Source: Pyrocephalus nanus
Lineage: Eukaryota > Chordata > Aves > Passeriformes > Tyrannidae
Direction of reading: 5' to 3'
Assembly: GCA_038380795.1 (NCBI GenBank)
Contig: CM076275.1
Span: forward strand, 8,403,001 to 8,467,000
DNA: 64,000 bases
How positions within the stretch are numbered: position 1 is the first letter of the stretch; the number at the start of each line of letters is the position of its first letter. Both the position numbers and the translations under genes were made by a program. The notes beneath the pieces are model-generated. The model saw only the letters and a list, made by a program, of their open reading frames with translations. It did no database searches and was not told the DNA's origin. Shown here in pieces: positions 1 to 11,900 of the stretch.

Positions 1-71
1 GGCGCTGATCCCACGGGAAGTTCTGCTTTCCAGCAGTGCATGTCCTACGAGTGCGTAGTTCAGCAACGCAC

Positions 72-3000
72 CTGTGGCTACGCTTTCTGGAGCTGCAGCT
101 GGTGGCACAACGGATGGTGCTGACAGCGTGGGCATCATGACAATAGTTGCCTGGGACACAGGCTCTACGGGGGGTGGCAGGAGCTTAGCTGGAGGTTCGC
201 TGGCAACAGCGGAGAAGGAAGCAAGAGGTGAGGTGAACTGTGCAGGACCAGCTTCTAAAAGCCGGGAAAGCGTAGGAGCACCTAACAGAGAGTAGAAGGG
301 AAAAGCACATGAGCAAGAAGCAGCCACCACTGAAGTCCACAAAGCCACCACTGGGTTCTTCACTGTCTGGTGGCTTCTTCTGGGAAAAGACACTGAGAGA
401 TACCAATAAACGGTCCCAAGAGCTGTATAGAGAACCTGCACCAAAAACACCCAACCCCATTGTGTGTGCAGTCTGAGGCAGAATCATGCAGTTATGGAAC
501 ACTGTTCACTGTAAGGGCTGGACAGACTAAGCCACACATGCACAGAGATGCCCTTCCAAAGGCTCATCCCAATATGATTTTGGGAGATCTGAAAAACAGT
601 GCTGAGAGAGCCACACAAGGTAAGCCAAGACAAACAGTCATCACAGGAGCTGGGAGGGAGCAGGGGGGATCTCTTTGCAGGTTTTTCCTGAAGAATTCCT
701 TTTATATTGAAGATTGTCACTCATTTTAGCTGTAACTTCCAGTCTGCATTTACTCAACTGTCTAGACCAAATTAACAGGCCTTAAAAGATGTCGATAAGG
801 AAAGCTGCTTACTTGTATGGAATTCTATACAAACGAATGGCATAAAACTTCAGTTGCAGACAATGCGATTAAACCACTGGTCAGCAAGAGGTGAGAAAAA
901 ACCCTCACCTTAGGAAGCTTGTTCTGAAAAAGCCCAATGCAAAGTCCTGCAATGTCACTCTCACCCTCACTCTGGGGCACTCACTCTGGAGCTCATAGTC
1001 TTCTGTGGTCTAACCCTAAGAAGACCTCTGAGGTACAGCAGAGGGAAGGCACATGAGTTCTCCAGATCCACAGGGAGCTGAGTTTGACACATTAAGAATC
1101 AGATACTAGATAATTTTTTCCTCAACTCCCTGTCAACAAACCTTTTCTCTCTACAACAAAATGCTGGCTATTAACCAGCGTCAAACCCAGAAAACCAGAC
1201 TGCGCAGATCAGGATCGAATCACATTTAACTGTTCAGTCGCTCTTTTTTTCCATAAGGATTAGGGTCTTCTTAAAAAAGTAGGGGTGAGAGGGATGTGGG
1301 TACAGAAAGAGGAATACAACTCATAAAGAAGCCCCCAAACCCGCCAGGCTAGATGTCCTTCATCTTTCTCCGAAGAGAATTCACAGAGCAGTCTGAAGGG
1401 ACATCCTAAGAGAAAACTGTATAGGGAGAGGCCCAAGTTACCTGAAGCAGCAGGAGATGCAGGGACAGCACCAGGTGTCGACTGCATTTCCCCACTGTGC
1501 AGTACTGGAAGGATACTTCCTACCTCCAGCAGCACTCCTGAGCTGTTCATATGACCAGAAGCCACTGCCATTTCATTTTCACCGACCTGTCAAAGGAGGA
1601 CGAAACTGAAGTTTTGGGAGATACCATCACATCAGTGATTGTCTGCCAGATGTGCGTTTCCATGAACAGGTCCAGCATTTGCTGTTTCAGCATTTCTTCT
1701 GCACTCTGCACCCTGCCTGAGGCCCCTCACACAAGTGCACAACATAAGAGCATGCAAATAATTTCTGTTCTTCAGCTACAACACAGCTGCAGTGCCACCT
1801 TCGAGGTCAGGCCAAATACATCATTGCTCTACCTCAGTTCCTGCTCAAGGACCTCACAATCCTTTACAGATACGAGCCTCTTAAGACCCTGAGATGCCAC
1901 AGAAATATCCCTCATTTTGAGTTGAGAGAAACAGAAGTACCAAGATGGAAAGTAACTCTATCAAGGTCAGACAGTGAACCTATGATGGACCTTGAAACAG
2001 ATGTAAACCAGTCTTGTTCCTATAAAGAAAACCCAGTCTTCCACAGACATTACCTTTCCCTGCTCCACTTTGCAAACACAGAACCCACAGAACATTTACC
2101 CAAGCTAACAAATAGAAAAGACTGACTAAATCTGACTACTACAAAAATAAAGTCAACAGCCAACACAGCTACTTCATCATACAAACACTAACACAGGGAA
2201 TCTGTGCCACGGGCAGGCTGATGGCTGCTGTTTACAGACTGGGCTGTGAACAGTGTCAGCACCTCCCAACATTTCCAGAGTCACCACCACTACAAGTGGG
2301 TTCTTATTACAGTGATTTTAGTAACTGTCTACAATGAGGAGAAAACTGAAACACTTCAATATAGGTCATAAAACCCATTAAAAGTACTCCCTACTCTTAT
2401 GCTAAGACACATTATAGGTCTTGAAACACAACTTCCTGCCAAGATGTAAAGAACTGTGGGCCCCAAGTAATCACCAAGAACAGCTCCGAGGAGGCTGATG
2501 GGGATGATGCTGACTAACAAATTCCCTCCCCTGAGGAGAACAATTTCCTCTGGAAAAGCCTGCAACTCCAACTCCTTATGACTGAGGGGAGACAGCCAGT
2601 TCTATGTGCTGCACAATCCCTGCAGTCCTGCTGGGAAAGGGTCCCACTTCTGTGGCTCACAGGGGTAATTACACCTCTCAGACATCACTTCCGCTGGGAC
2701 TCTCACAAAACTGCACATTTTTAAAAAGTCTTTGCAGATCCCCCTTTTTCAGTGGGAGAGTCTGAAGCAAATTGTTTATGTGCTTGCATATATGAGCAGA
2801 GAGCTCCATACCAGCCTGGGGCTTGTGGGCAAGAGACTGCCCTTCTTCAGCAGCTCTGAGAGCAGAGGGGAAGGAGGCGGAGTTGCTTTTTGTCCTAGCA
2901 TCTTTTTCTGGGGTGAATCATCAGTGACTGGGGTCATGGGGGCATCCAGGGGAGCAGAGCCTGGAGGGGTGTCAGGGATTCCAATGAAGGAGGCAACTGG

Positions 3001-6000
3001 GGTGCTGGGCAATGTCCCTGGCGTGACCTGAGAAAGAGAAAAACCACACTGTTCAAAGCCACACTCCACCACACGGACCAGCCCCACTTGCTGCTTCCCC
3101 CAAGAGCATTGATCCAGCACACCACAGACACCTACTCCATTCACTCGCTGCACCTACTCCAGGCATGTGCTTTCACCCTTTCCCTGCCCTGTAATGCCAT
3201 TTCCCAGGCACTCACAGACTGCCTGGCCAACCCACTGACGCCCCTACAAGGCCTTTGATCCAGACACCGGATCACCACAGACATGGAGAGGACATGGATC
3301 CCGAGCAGCACTGTACACCAACCACACTGCAGCACTACGGCAGCCAAAAGTCCGCAAAGCAAGGCAAGGGCTTCTCCCCAGGCCCCTTCTCCGTGCCGGA
3401 CGCCGAGCCCCACGTCTCAAGCTGGTCTTTCCCTCCTACCTGGGATAAGGATCCTTACCCCTGGACTGGCCTCATCCCCAGCAGGCTGAGACAGATCTCC
3501 CAGTGTATATTCTCCCCCTGGGGAGGTCGAGCCGGCGGGGGAACGAACCATCACACCCGTCAGTCGTCGCGGTGGATTTTTAATGGCCTGACGAGCTGGA
3601 AGAGAACAGAAACTCAAGTGAGATTCCATGACATCATCTTGGACAGTCCCTCAGAGTTACCTGTGACTTTATCCTGAAGAATCTTAAGAAGACAGTTTAT
3701 GTTGTAGGAATTTCTTGCACCACACTAGGCTCAGTTCCTCAATAATACCAGCTTTGGGTAAGGCACCTCTATTTCAGGTTTCTTTAGCAGTTGGGTATTC
3801 ACCACCTCCCACCACTGACAGGTCAATTAACTGCCCCAAGAGTTATAAAGGAATTAAACCTTCAGAATTAATGTCCCTTATCTTCATGACACCAGTGAAC
3901 CTATAGGGGAAACTAAAGGGGTGAAAAGCCTGACATTTTAATACAGAGCTCCTGGCTAATCCTGCTTCCTCTTACATATACCTTTCCTACAAATTTTGTT
4001 CCTTTCTCAGAAGCCTCTGCATTTTGCCCTGTTACAAATATAGTGCTGGAAAGAGAATACAACCTTTCTCTCCAACTGTAGGGTCAAGGAATTCCTACTG
4101 CAGGTCTTAATAAGATCAAAGTATTTTCCAAGTGTTCTTATGAATATAAAAATCTTTCTGAGGAAAAGGAAGGCAGCTCATCTCCAGCTTACCCTGATAA
4201 GCAGCATCTGTAGCCTTCCTCTTGACTTCTGCCTCCTCCTCCTCCATTTTTTTCTTTCTGTATACAGAAACAAAACCTGTTAAAGAGTGTCTCAATTCCT
4301 CCTTCACAATCAGTTTACTGACCCCCCTCCCCGTTATCTCGGGACAACACTGAACAGCCCCTGTGGATTTGGGCTCTGTTCTCCTGAGGAAGGAAGCAGA
4401 GCCAGAGAATGACACACTGGGCAGGAAATTTCACTTCCAGCTGATTATCAAAACGGAGCAGCAAGCATGATGCTGCAAAGCACCACCAAACTCTTTACTG
4501 AGCAACTCCAAACAACGTTCCACACAAGCTGCTATCCCCTGAGGTAAGCTAAGCGCCCCCTCAGAGGCCAAAGCATCTGCCCGGCTGCCCCATTTCTCTT
4601 CACCCAAAGTACACGAAACAAGAGATGTCTGACAGTGTCAGGGAACTACAATTTCAGAAGAAAGCATAACATGGAAATAATCAAATAACCCACATCATAA
4701 TCTCATTGCACAGCTCCTCCAGTCTGTTATCCATGTGTCCAGCCTGGATCAGCTCTGCATCCTTCTTCAGTTGCCTGTAATAAGAAAACCTTCTTACTTA
4801 CTGAGCACTGGACAGCACACCCGAAGCAGCATTTTCACCCCATCCCACTTAGACAATCTTTTCAGGACAAGGCTCTCAGATGTGCCACAGTTTAACACCT
4901 CTGCCATGCACCTGTATTTTTCCTGTGTTTCTTTAATAATTTTCTTCAACTCCTCAACCCTTTCTGCAGTCAGTTTCCGCACAATAACATCTTCCACAGT
5001 TTCCACAACTTCTCCCTTCTCACCACGTTTTCTCCTATAAGGAAAGATGAAAAAAGCTATATACAAAACACAGAAAACTCAGCTCTCATTTCACAAATGG
5101 CTGCTGTCTGTCACTCCTGACACACTCATGTACACAAAAAAAAAGTCAACTTTCTCCAACTCCCTTAAATGATCTTGGACAGCATAATCTCTTCTGAAAT
5201 TTTTATCTGCTGCACCCAGTGCTAAAGATTTCAGGAACAGATCAAAGATGCAAGTCCACTAAAAATTTTCTACCTGAAAAAAAATCAATTATTCCACTTC
5301 AGAGAAGATTCTTCTCTACCCATGAAGAAACATCTATTTTTTTTCTCACTAACTCTACTAAAGTCCTTTCAACTCCAGTGCTGAAGATCATTCAGCACTA
5401 TTACAAACAAATATTACTTTCAGACATCCCACCTTTAAGTTAATTTGATGTGAAGTCCCCAAATAAAACTACTGGAATTAGTAGTAATAAATATCTGAGA
5501 CCACAAAGCTGTAGTGAAAGCACTGAGAAGAAAGCTGTAAAAAACCACTGCAAAGTAGGGACAAATACAAAATATCTCCCCTCCTCACTCCTGCTGCCTT
5601 TTCTACCCCTACTCTAAATGATAAACTTATGTGTAAACTTCTGATCAGTAAGACTAACATGTAGTGTTTTATTCCAGCCAGATAAATGTTATCTTCCCCA
5701 TCCTGATCTCACTGTCCACCCACAAAAGCTGAATTTTCTCATTCCATTCAATGTTCCTTTAGGGAGGAGTTGGTTGGGCAGTTAACAGTAACAAGGTCTT
5801 TGCTGTAAGAACGGACGAGTCCCCCCAGATTGCTGCAGACTGTGCTTGGGTCAGACTTTGTACTCACTTAGGGGTCTCTGTGGTCTCCAAGAGCTCTGAA
5901 TACTGAGATGCACAGTGCTGAGAAGAAACAAAGGAAGTCAGAGGACACTAAAGAGTCAGCCTGAGTTAACAGCTATCAACAAAGCCCATAGGGCACTCAT

Positions 6001-8021
6001 TCCCACTTCTTTGGAGGGCCACTGTTTTATGAACAGATCTCACAGTTTTCTCCAGAGTTTCCCCCAAGGCTATAATTTAGTGTAGCTCACAGTGAGGAAG
6101 CAAAAACAAAGCTAAAGAACAGATGCTCCCAACTAGCAATTCAGAAATCAAAGCAAGCAAAAGCTGCAGCTGTAATGTTTCCGCCTGTGAACACGAACCA
6201 AAATATTTAATTGAAGAAGACAAAATAACATGACATCAAGGCCAGTTCCACAGCTCAGCAGACACAGTAAGCAACGTAACAACCCCAACGTCTCCTCTCC
6301 TGAGTCCCTATCTCTTTCTGTCCCTTACATGGAACAATTAGTCCTTATTCCTCCTCAACATGGCACTTCTGATTATGCAGAGATCTGGTGTATTTCTGTT
6401 ACTCATCTTTTCACGTTAAGGGTTCTACCTTACTTAGCCAATCCTCACAAGGAAAGCTGTTTCATATCTTTGATCATCCATGTCTTTTCCTTAACTTTAT
6501 CCAACTGTACTGTGAGTTCAAGTTTTATTTCAGAAACAGAAAAATAGTATTTGATTTAAATAATTTTTTTTTTTCAAGATTAATTTTGCTATCTGTTTTT
6601 AAAACAACAAATACATTCTCTTAGGCACCTGCTTTACATATCCCTTGCAGATCTCATTTTTTTTCCAAGACTCAAATATCAGTATCTTACCTTTTGGGAA
6701 AACCAGTCAGGTGGGCGCCCTGGCTCTGCAAAAGGCTTGATGGCTCTGCTGACTGAGACCCTGCAGGATGGAAATGGCAAGTCACTGTCAACATACTTTC
6801 TTCCCCAACTACCATGCAGAGAAAAATTGACAAGCTGTCTTGACATCACTGAATAAGCCCCTAAACATGATAAACTTACCAAGGAGCTGTCATGTTTGGG
6901 AATTATTACAGTGTAAAGTACAAGACTCAAAAATATTTGTCTGCTCCTAAAAAACAATGCCTTCGCTCCTTTACTTTGAAAAGCAAGTTTCTAGCTTCTG
7001 ATTAAATGACTATATTTCCACAAACACCTTACTTTTGTGAGGGGGAAAAGGCGGTAAAACACAGCTACAGGTTCAGTGCACAGGAATCTGTTACCAAATA
7101 TCCTTCTTGACCCCAACCCACCTCATCCAATTTATGAACACAATCACCTAACGGTGTGGGACCTTTAAGATCATCTCGTTCCAACCCACTGTCATGGGCA
7201 GGGACACCTTCCACTAGACCAGGTTGCTCCAAGCCCCATCCAACCTGGCCTTGAACACTTCCAGGGATGGAGCAGCCACAGCTTCTCTAGATAACCTGTA
7301 CCAGGGCCTCACCACCCTCACAGGCAAGAATGTCTTCCTAATCTCCAATCTAACCTTTCCTCTGTTGGTTTGAAGCCATTCCCCCTTGTCCTGTCACTCC
7401 ATGTCCTTATCCAAAGTCTCTCTCCAGCTCTCATCACTTTTTAACACACCTCTGCTTTTACACAGTAGTTATGAAGGCAGCGAAAAGCCTGCCCAGGTAC
7501 ATCTCTAACCCCTTTGACACCCCATCTTTGTTCTGAACAGAGGCGGGAGGGACAGCCCCGTGCTTTGCCCCGGGCACCAAGTGCCTCGCACACGCTCTTG
7601 TTCCTCGCTCTGTGCTCCCGTACCAGTTCTGGTCGCCGCTGCGCATCACGGAGGAGGCCAGGCAGAGCTTCTCGCGGATGGACCAGGGCTCGGTGGGGCC
7701 GGCGCTCAGCAGCTTGTGCTCTGCGGGACAGGGCAGGAGTGCGCGGGGGCAGCGCCCAGGAACCGCGGGACGGGAGCACCGGGACGGGAGTCCGGGACAA
7801 GGACTGGCCCCACCCCTCCCCACCGAAGCCACGCCCCTTCCCCCGAACCGTTGGCCCCGCCCCCCGTGCACTGTTTGCCCCTAGCCGGGAGGGCCCTTGG
7901 CAACCGCTCCGTTTCTCTCGGGCCGTTCCCCTGCTCCCCTCCCCGCCACAGCCCCGCCGCCGCTCGCCCCCCGCCGCCGCTCCCGCCCGGCCCCGCACTT
8001 ACTGCCCGTGCCCGCCGCCAT
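72..8021 (-). CDS. BRD8: BRD8, 5' part (bromodomain-containing protein 8), partial at left edge
   Basis: BRD8 is a nuclear subunit of the NuA4/TIP60-EP400 histone acetyltransferase complex and was also described as a nuclear-receptor coactivator. Eleven coding exons are seen, in transcript order: 8003-8021, 7624-7720, 6691-6760, 5868-5917, 4912-5034, 4694-4774, 4193-4257, 3459-3595, 2812-3027, 1442-1586 and 72-281. All have AG/GT borders and matching phases, giving 404 codons plus one base. The start is the ATG at 8021-8019 in a CpG island, which gives the expected MAAGTG-KHKLLS N-terminus. The PTEPWSIREKLCLASSV and PPDWFSQK blocks are near-identical to human BRD8. Exons 5-7 (about residues 79-168) are rich in K, E and R and match the family coiled coil (VETVEDVIVRKLTAERVEEL, then KKKMEEEEAEVKRKATDAAYQ). 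The next part is Pro/Ser/Thr-rich and low in complexity. The C-terminal half with the bromodomain lies left of base 1. No frameshift is seen. Confidence 0.96.
2812..3027 (-). CDS. BRD8: BRD8 phase-0 exon, probable cassette exon
   Basis: This BRD8 exon is 216 bp (72 codons) and begins and ends in phase 0, so it can be skipped without shifting the frame. It encodes a Pro/Ser/Thr-rich linker beginning VTPGTLPSTPVASF and containing PQKKMLGQKATPPPSP and LLSELLKKGSLLPTSPRL. Human BRD8 isoforms differ by the equivalent segment, so alternative inclusion is likely here, but DNA alone cannot prove it. The acceptor is at 3028-3029 and the donor at 2810-2811, both read on the minus strand. LLSELL resembles an LxxLL-type helix but is not an exact match. 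Confidence 0.85.
7145..7435 (-). mobile_element. CR1 LINE fragment, antisense, in BRD8 intron 2
   Basis: The stretch runs from a diverged version of the CR1 3' end (ACCTTTAAGATCATCTCGTT) through the common block about a dropped LINE end (GGGACACCTTCCACTAGACC, then AGGTTGCTCCAAGCCCCATC) to AATCTAACCTTTCCTCTGTT. This is the reverse complement of the CR1 3' region typical of birds, so the element points leftwards, the same way as BRD8. It is a 5'-truncated dead copy with no ORF. Confidence 0.9.
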
Positions 8022-8129
8022 CTTCCCCGCCTGGCCCCGAGCGAGGCGGGGGCGGTGCCGCGCGCAAAGCCCGCCGGGAGGGGCGCTCGCGCCACTCCCC
8101 CTCCCAGCCCCTCGCCCCGTCCGCAGGCC

Positions 8130-8240
8130 GGTTGGTCGGGCTCCGCCCCCGCTGCCCGGGCGGCGGTCGCTGATTGGCCGCAGCGCGCGCGCGCCCCGTT
8201 CCCATTGGCAGAGCGGGCGGGCGGCGAGGTTTGAAATGCC
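8130..8240 (+). promoter_or_regulatory. KIF20A G2/M promoter core: two CCAAT boxes and a CHR
   Basis: Two inverted CCAAT boxes (ATTGG) lie at 8173-8177 and 8204-8208, exactly 31 bp apart. TTTGAA, the canonical cell-cycle genes homology region, lies at 8230-8235. A CDE-like GGCGG at 8220-8224 sits just upstream, one base off the standard 4-base spacing. NF-Y binding to CCAAT boxes spaced 31-33 bp, with LIN54/MuvB (DREAM, B-MYB) binding to TTTGAA, is established for G2/M genes, and mammalian KIF20A is such a gene. Function here is inferred from the motifs. BRD8 transcription would start about 150-200 bp to the left. Confidence 0.7.
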
Positions 8241-8244
8241 GACG

Positions 8245-8279
8245 GTCGGCGCGGGGCGGGCACGAGGGGCCGGAGCGGC
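8245..8279 (+). other. KIF20A: Candidate KIF20A non-coding first exon (5' UTR)
   Basis: The ATG-bearing exon starts right after a strong acceptor (pyrimidine tract then CCCCAG, AG at 8937-8938), so an upstream non-coding exon is needed. The best donor I see downstream of the TTTGAA element is GTGAGG at 8280. The start of transcription is not visible, so the left end is approximate. Other donors further right cannot be excluded. Confidence 0.4.
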
Positions 8280-8470
8280 GTGAGGGGCGGCCGGCGGGGC
8301 TGCGGGTTCGTGTGCCTGCTGAGAAACCCCGTGCGGCAGCTGTACCTGTGCGGGCAGGCCCTGCGCGGTGGTCTCTGGCGTGTGCGTTGTGGGGGGCGGC
8401 CCGTGAGGAGCTGAGTGTGAGTTTGTGCGGGTGTCTAGTGTGGTGGTTGGTGTATGCTTAGCTCTGTTTG

Positions 8471-8790
8471 ATGGTGTGTGTGAATGGGGTCTCACGTGGT
8501 GGTCTGTGTGCATTTGCGGTCCTACGTGGTGTTTGTGTGTGCAGGGGGTGCATTTGGGGTCCCATGTGGTGTTTGTGTGTGTGGGGGGTGCATTTGGGGT
8601 CCCGGGTGGTGTTTGTGTGTGCGGGGGGTGCATTTGGGGTCCCACGTGGTGTTTGTGTGTGCAAGGGGTGGTTTTGGGGTCCCGGGTGCTGTCTGTGTGT
8701 GCAAGGGGTGTGTTTGAGGTCCTGGGTGGTGTTTGTGTGCAGGGGGTGTGTTTGGGATCCTGGGAGGTGGTGGGGTTGTGCACGTTTGCA
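8471..8790. repeat. 40-bp minisatellite, about 7 copies
   Basis: A tandem unit like CATTTGGGGTCCCxxGTGGT plus GTTTGTGTGTGCxGGGGGTG recurs at 8511, 8551, 8591, 8631, 8671 and 8711, a period of exactly 40 bp. A last copy is shortened to about 38 bp, and a diverged copy precedes at about 8471. It lies between the KIF20A promoter and the first coding exon. The plus strand is rich in G and T. Because 40 is not a multiple of 3, every reading frame passes through all three phases of the unit, giving spurious long ORFs on both strands. Confidence 0.92.
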
Positions 8791-8955
8791 GCAGCATCTT
8801 GTGTGTCTGTGTGTAGGGATGGTTCCACGGAGCAGTCCATGTGGGGATTGATGGATGTGGTGGTAGTGGGGTGTATCCGCGGGAAGCAAAGCTTGGGCTG
8901 CTGTAACATCATCCTCTCCTCTGCCCTTTTTTCCCCAGGAGCTCTGTGAGACGTC

Positions 8956-11900
8956 ATGGCAGAAGCACTTACCTCCCCAGGGCTGTTCTCTGACGATGAG
9001 GTTGCAGCTTCCCCTGTGCTCGAGTCCACAGCAACTGGGTTTGGGGCTGATTTGCGCAAGGACCTGCTGTCAGAGTTCTCTGCCATCTCCCCAAACCTGG
9101 AGAGCTCCCAGGTGAGGTTGGAGCTCTTTTGTCACAAACAGGGCAGTGTTCTCACTCGTAGATGCTGGTCTCTGTACAAAGCTGATGTCGATGCAGGAGC
9201 AACAGAAACTCTACAAAAGAGGCTGGAACTTAAATTGTTGCACTGGTGGGAGCAGTTCCTCTTAGGAGCAGTGGACTGTGAAGGGCACAGTCAACAAATG
9301 CCTCATAACACCTGGGAATCTCTTGGGGTGGTGCTTGGTCTGGGCACTGGTTTTTGTGTCAGGTGTTTGGGTTGTTGGTCTGATTCATTAGATAAACAAA
9401 GAAAAATGCTAGTGTGCTTGGAAATGCCTAAGAAAGCTTCTGGCATTGCTGGTGTTTTTGGGACCAGAGAAGTTCCTGACTGGGATAGCCAATATGTGTG
9501 TGGATGCTGTGATCCCTGTTATCTGTTCTGATGGGTGGTTGTGTGCTGCCTCTCTGGCTGCTATGTCTAACCTGTACTGATTTTTTCAGGCTGTAGCTGA
9601 TGACAATAATGGCAAATTAAAGGTCTACCTAAGAGTTCGACCTCTGAAATCTACAGAAGTGGAAAAAGGGGAAGACCAGGTGAGACACCAAACAAAGCAG
9701 GTTTTGAGATGGCTGTGTGCCTGCTGGGAAAGGCTGTTGTCCTTTACTGTCTATGCTGTGTCCACAGCATTAATGGGTTTTATGTGTTCTTTAGGGCTGT
9801 GTCTGCATTGAGAACTCAGAGACCCTTCTTCTAAAAGCTCCTAAGAACTCCTTCACCATGCGGTGCATGGAACGTGGAGTGGGACAAGCATTGCACAGGT
9901 TCTCTTTCACTCGGGTAGGTGACTGGGACAAACAGTCAATCCATCTGGAAGTTTTCTGAGCTTAAACCAGCCTTACAGCTTGCAAAGGTGCCCTATTGAT
10001 ACTCACCCATCTCAAGGCACTGCCTGAGCTCTGCAGTCTCATAAAATGCTCGACGTCAGTTTTTCTCTTGCTATTAGTTTTTCTCTTTTTAAGCTGCTCC
10101 TGACAGCTTTTTTTTGCAGCAAATGCCAAACTCTTGTTTTGCTCATGAGCCTGTAAACAGGCTAGAGGCTGCAGTGATATCAAATGTTACTAGATTAAGC
10201 AAAGGAACAGCTTGTTTTTTGTAAGGGCCTCAGCTGGAATTGCTGGTGGGTTGGTTGCTCATGGCTAGTGGAGGGAAAAAGGACTGGGTAATATCACTTG
10301 GGCAACCATCAGCAGTCAAAGGACAGGAAAGATCTACATGAGGCTGTTTTCTGTATCTTGTTTGCAGATCTTTGGACCAGATGTGGGGCAGAAATTGTTC
10401 TTTGATGAGACCATGAAACAGGTGATAAAGGATGTACTGAATGGGCAGAACTGTCTGGTTTATACTTATGGCATTACCAATTCAGGAAAAACTCACACGA
10501 TTCAGGGTAAGGAAAGCACCAGGTGTTAGGAGTCTGTTGAGGGATTGTCTTCTGCTACATGTGAATCCTCAGCTTGCTGCTGTTCTTGCCTCAGGCACCA
10601 ACCAAGATGGGGGGATTCTGCCTCGCTCCTTGGCAACCATCTTCAACAGTGTGGGGGACAAGCTGTACCAAGCCATGGACCTGAAGCCTTCCCTCTCCAA
10701 TGAGGTGATCTGGCTGGACAGCAGGCAGGTGAAGCAGGAAGAGACTAAGAAGCAGATGATGCTGCAGGGGGGTCTCTGGGAGGTAAGCATGGGGCTTCTG
10801 GGAGGCTCGATAGCAACAGGAAAGGGAGGGTGTCATGCCACCTACATGCTCATGTTCTTGGCTTCCTTCAAGGAGGAGCTGTTAACGCCACTGAAGAGGA
10901 GTTGCAGTGCTGAATCTCAGCTCCAGGCCACCACCAGTGGCAGTTTTGACAGTGGAGTTGCTGGCCTCTCTTCATCCAGCCAGCTCACCAGCCGTTCAGA
11001 CCTCAGCCAGACTGAAGGTATGTCTGGAAGCCTCTTGTACACTACCTGCTTCTTGTTGCTTGTGGTGGAAGAAAGGGTGATGGCTGTTTGGATGCTGTGC
11101 TCGCAGCAGGTAAGGGAGCAAAGGTGCTGTAGGCTCACAAATATTCCCCTTGAAAAAACATGGATGTCAAGGCAAGAAGAACTTTGTGCATATTTTTTGC
11201 CAATATCGGAAGAATACACTGCTGCCTAATAACCAAGCCATGTGAAATGAAAAGTTACTTGCCACTCACTCACTCCATTCAAGGAATGTGGTTATTGAGC
11301 AGCTGATTGCTAATTGCAGCTGATTTAGGTTGCTAAAATGATATGCTGCACTGAGCACTTGTGCCCAGACTTTCAAACTCAGGAACTACCAGATGTTCAG
11401 GTACCAAGAAGCATGGAGTGATTGAGGTAACAAGAACTAAAACTTCACTGATGCTGGAAGAAGTTCATGGTTAAAATATCCTGTAATTCTGGAGTCAAAA
11501 TCAGGTATATAAAAAGTCCTTATACAGAACAGAAGGAAACTTCAGGCTGTCTCACTGGAGACAGGCATTAGAGTAGATACAAATGGGAAGAGGTATACAG
11601 AAGAAGTTGATTCTGGGGTGGTTTTTCCTGCTAAAGAATGTATCTCATTCTACAGCTAAGCCATTCCAGTTGCACCTGTGAAAAACTGCAGTCAAGATTT
11701 GTTTTTCTTTTTTTTTTCCCCAGAACTGGGCCCTCTGTGGACTGATTTGGATCGGATTTCACTCAACAGCACAGGAAATGTGCAGTTCTCCATCTGGGTC
11801 TCCTTCTTTGAGATTTACAATGAGTTAATCTATGACTTGTTAGACCCAACTCTCTCTGGACAAAACCGCAAGCGGCAAACACTGCGGCTCTGCGAGGACC

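Larger units (their letters stand above)
282..7623 (-). other. BRD8 introns (non-coding stretches between the listed exons)
   Basis: The introns lie at 282-1441, 1587-2811, 3028-3458, 3596-4192, 4258-4693, 4775-4911, 5035-5867, 5918-6690 and 6761-7623. Apart from the CR1 fragment at about 7145-7435, I see no repeat family, RNA gene or extra exon in them. The short open frames here lack splice context and family resemblance. Confidence 0.8.
7540..8340. promoter_or_regulatory. CpG island shared by BRD8 and KIF20A
   Basis: This GC-rich, CpG-dense block covers BRD8 exons 1 and 2, the gap between the two genes and the presumed first KIF20A exon. It contains many GC boxes (GGGCGG and CCGCCC types) and no obvious TATA box, as in housekeeping and cell-cycle bidirectional promoters. 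Its lack of stop codons creates several long spurious open frames on both strands. Confidence 0.85.

Noticed and set aside
7441..8283. Several long open frames in the BRD8/KIF20A CpG island
   Set aside because: GC-rich sequence with few stops; only BRD8 exons 7624-7720 and 8003-8021 have splice sites and homology.
8425..8949. Plus-strand Cys/Gly/Val-rich open frames over the minisatellite
   Set aside because: They are translations of the 40-bp repeat; the same unit is read in three phases. No splice or start support and no overlap with the KIF20A frame.
7881..9086. 401-codon minus-strand open frame across the KIF20A first exon, minisatellite and BRD8 exon 1
   Set aside because: It is antisense to established exons, its repeats (HTQTPPGTPNAPP-like) come from the 40-bp minisatellite, and its end is CpG-island sequence poor in stop codons.
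10441..11229. 262-codon open frame within KIF20A
   Set aside because: It contains true KIF20A exons (10595-10782, 10873-11017) joined through unspliced introns; not a separate gene.
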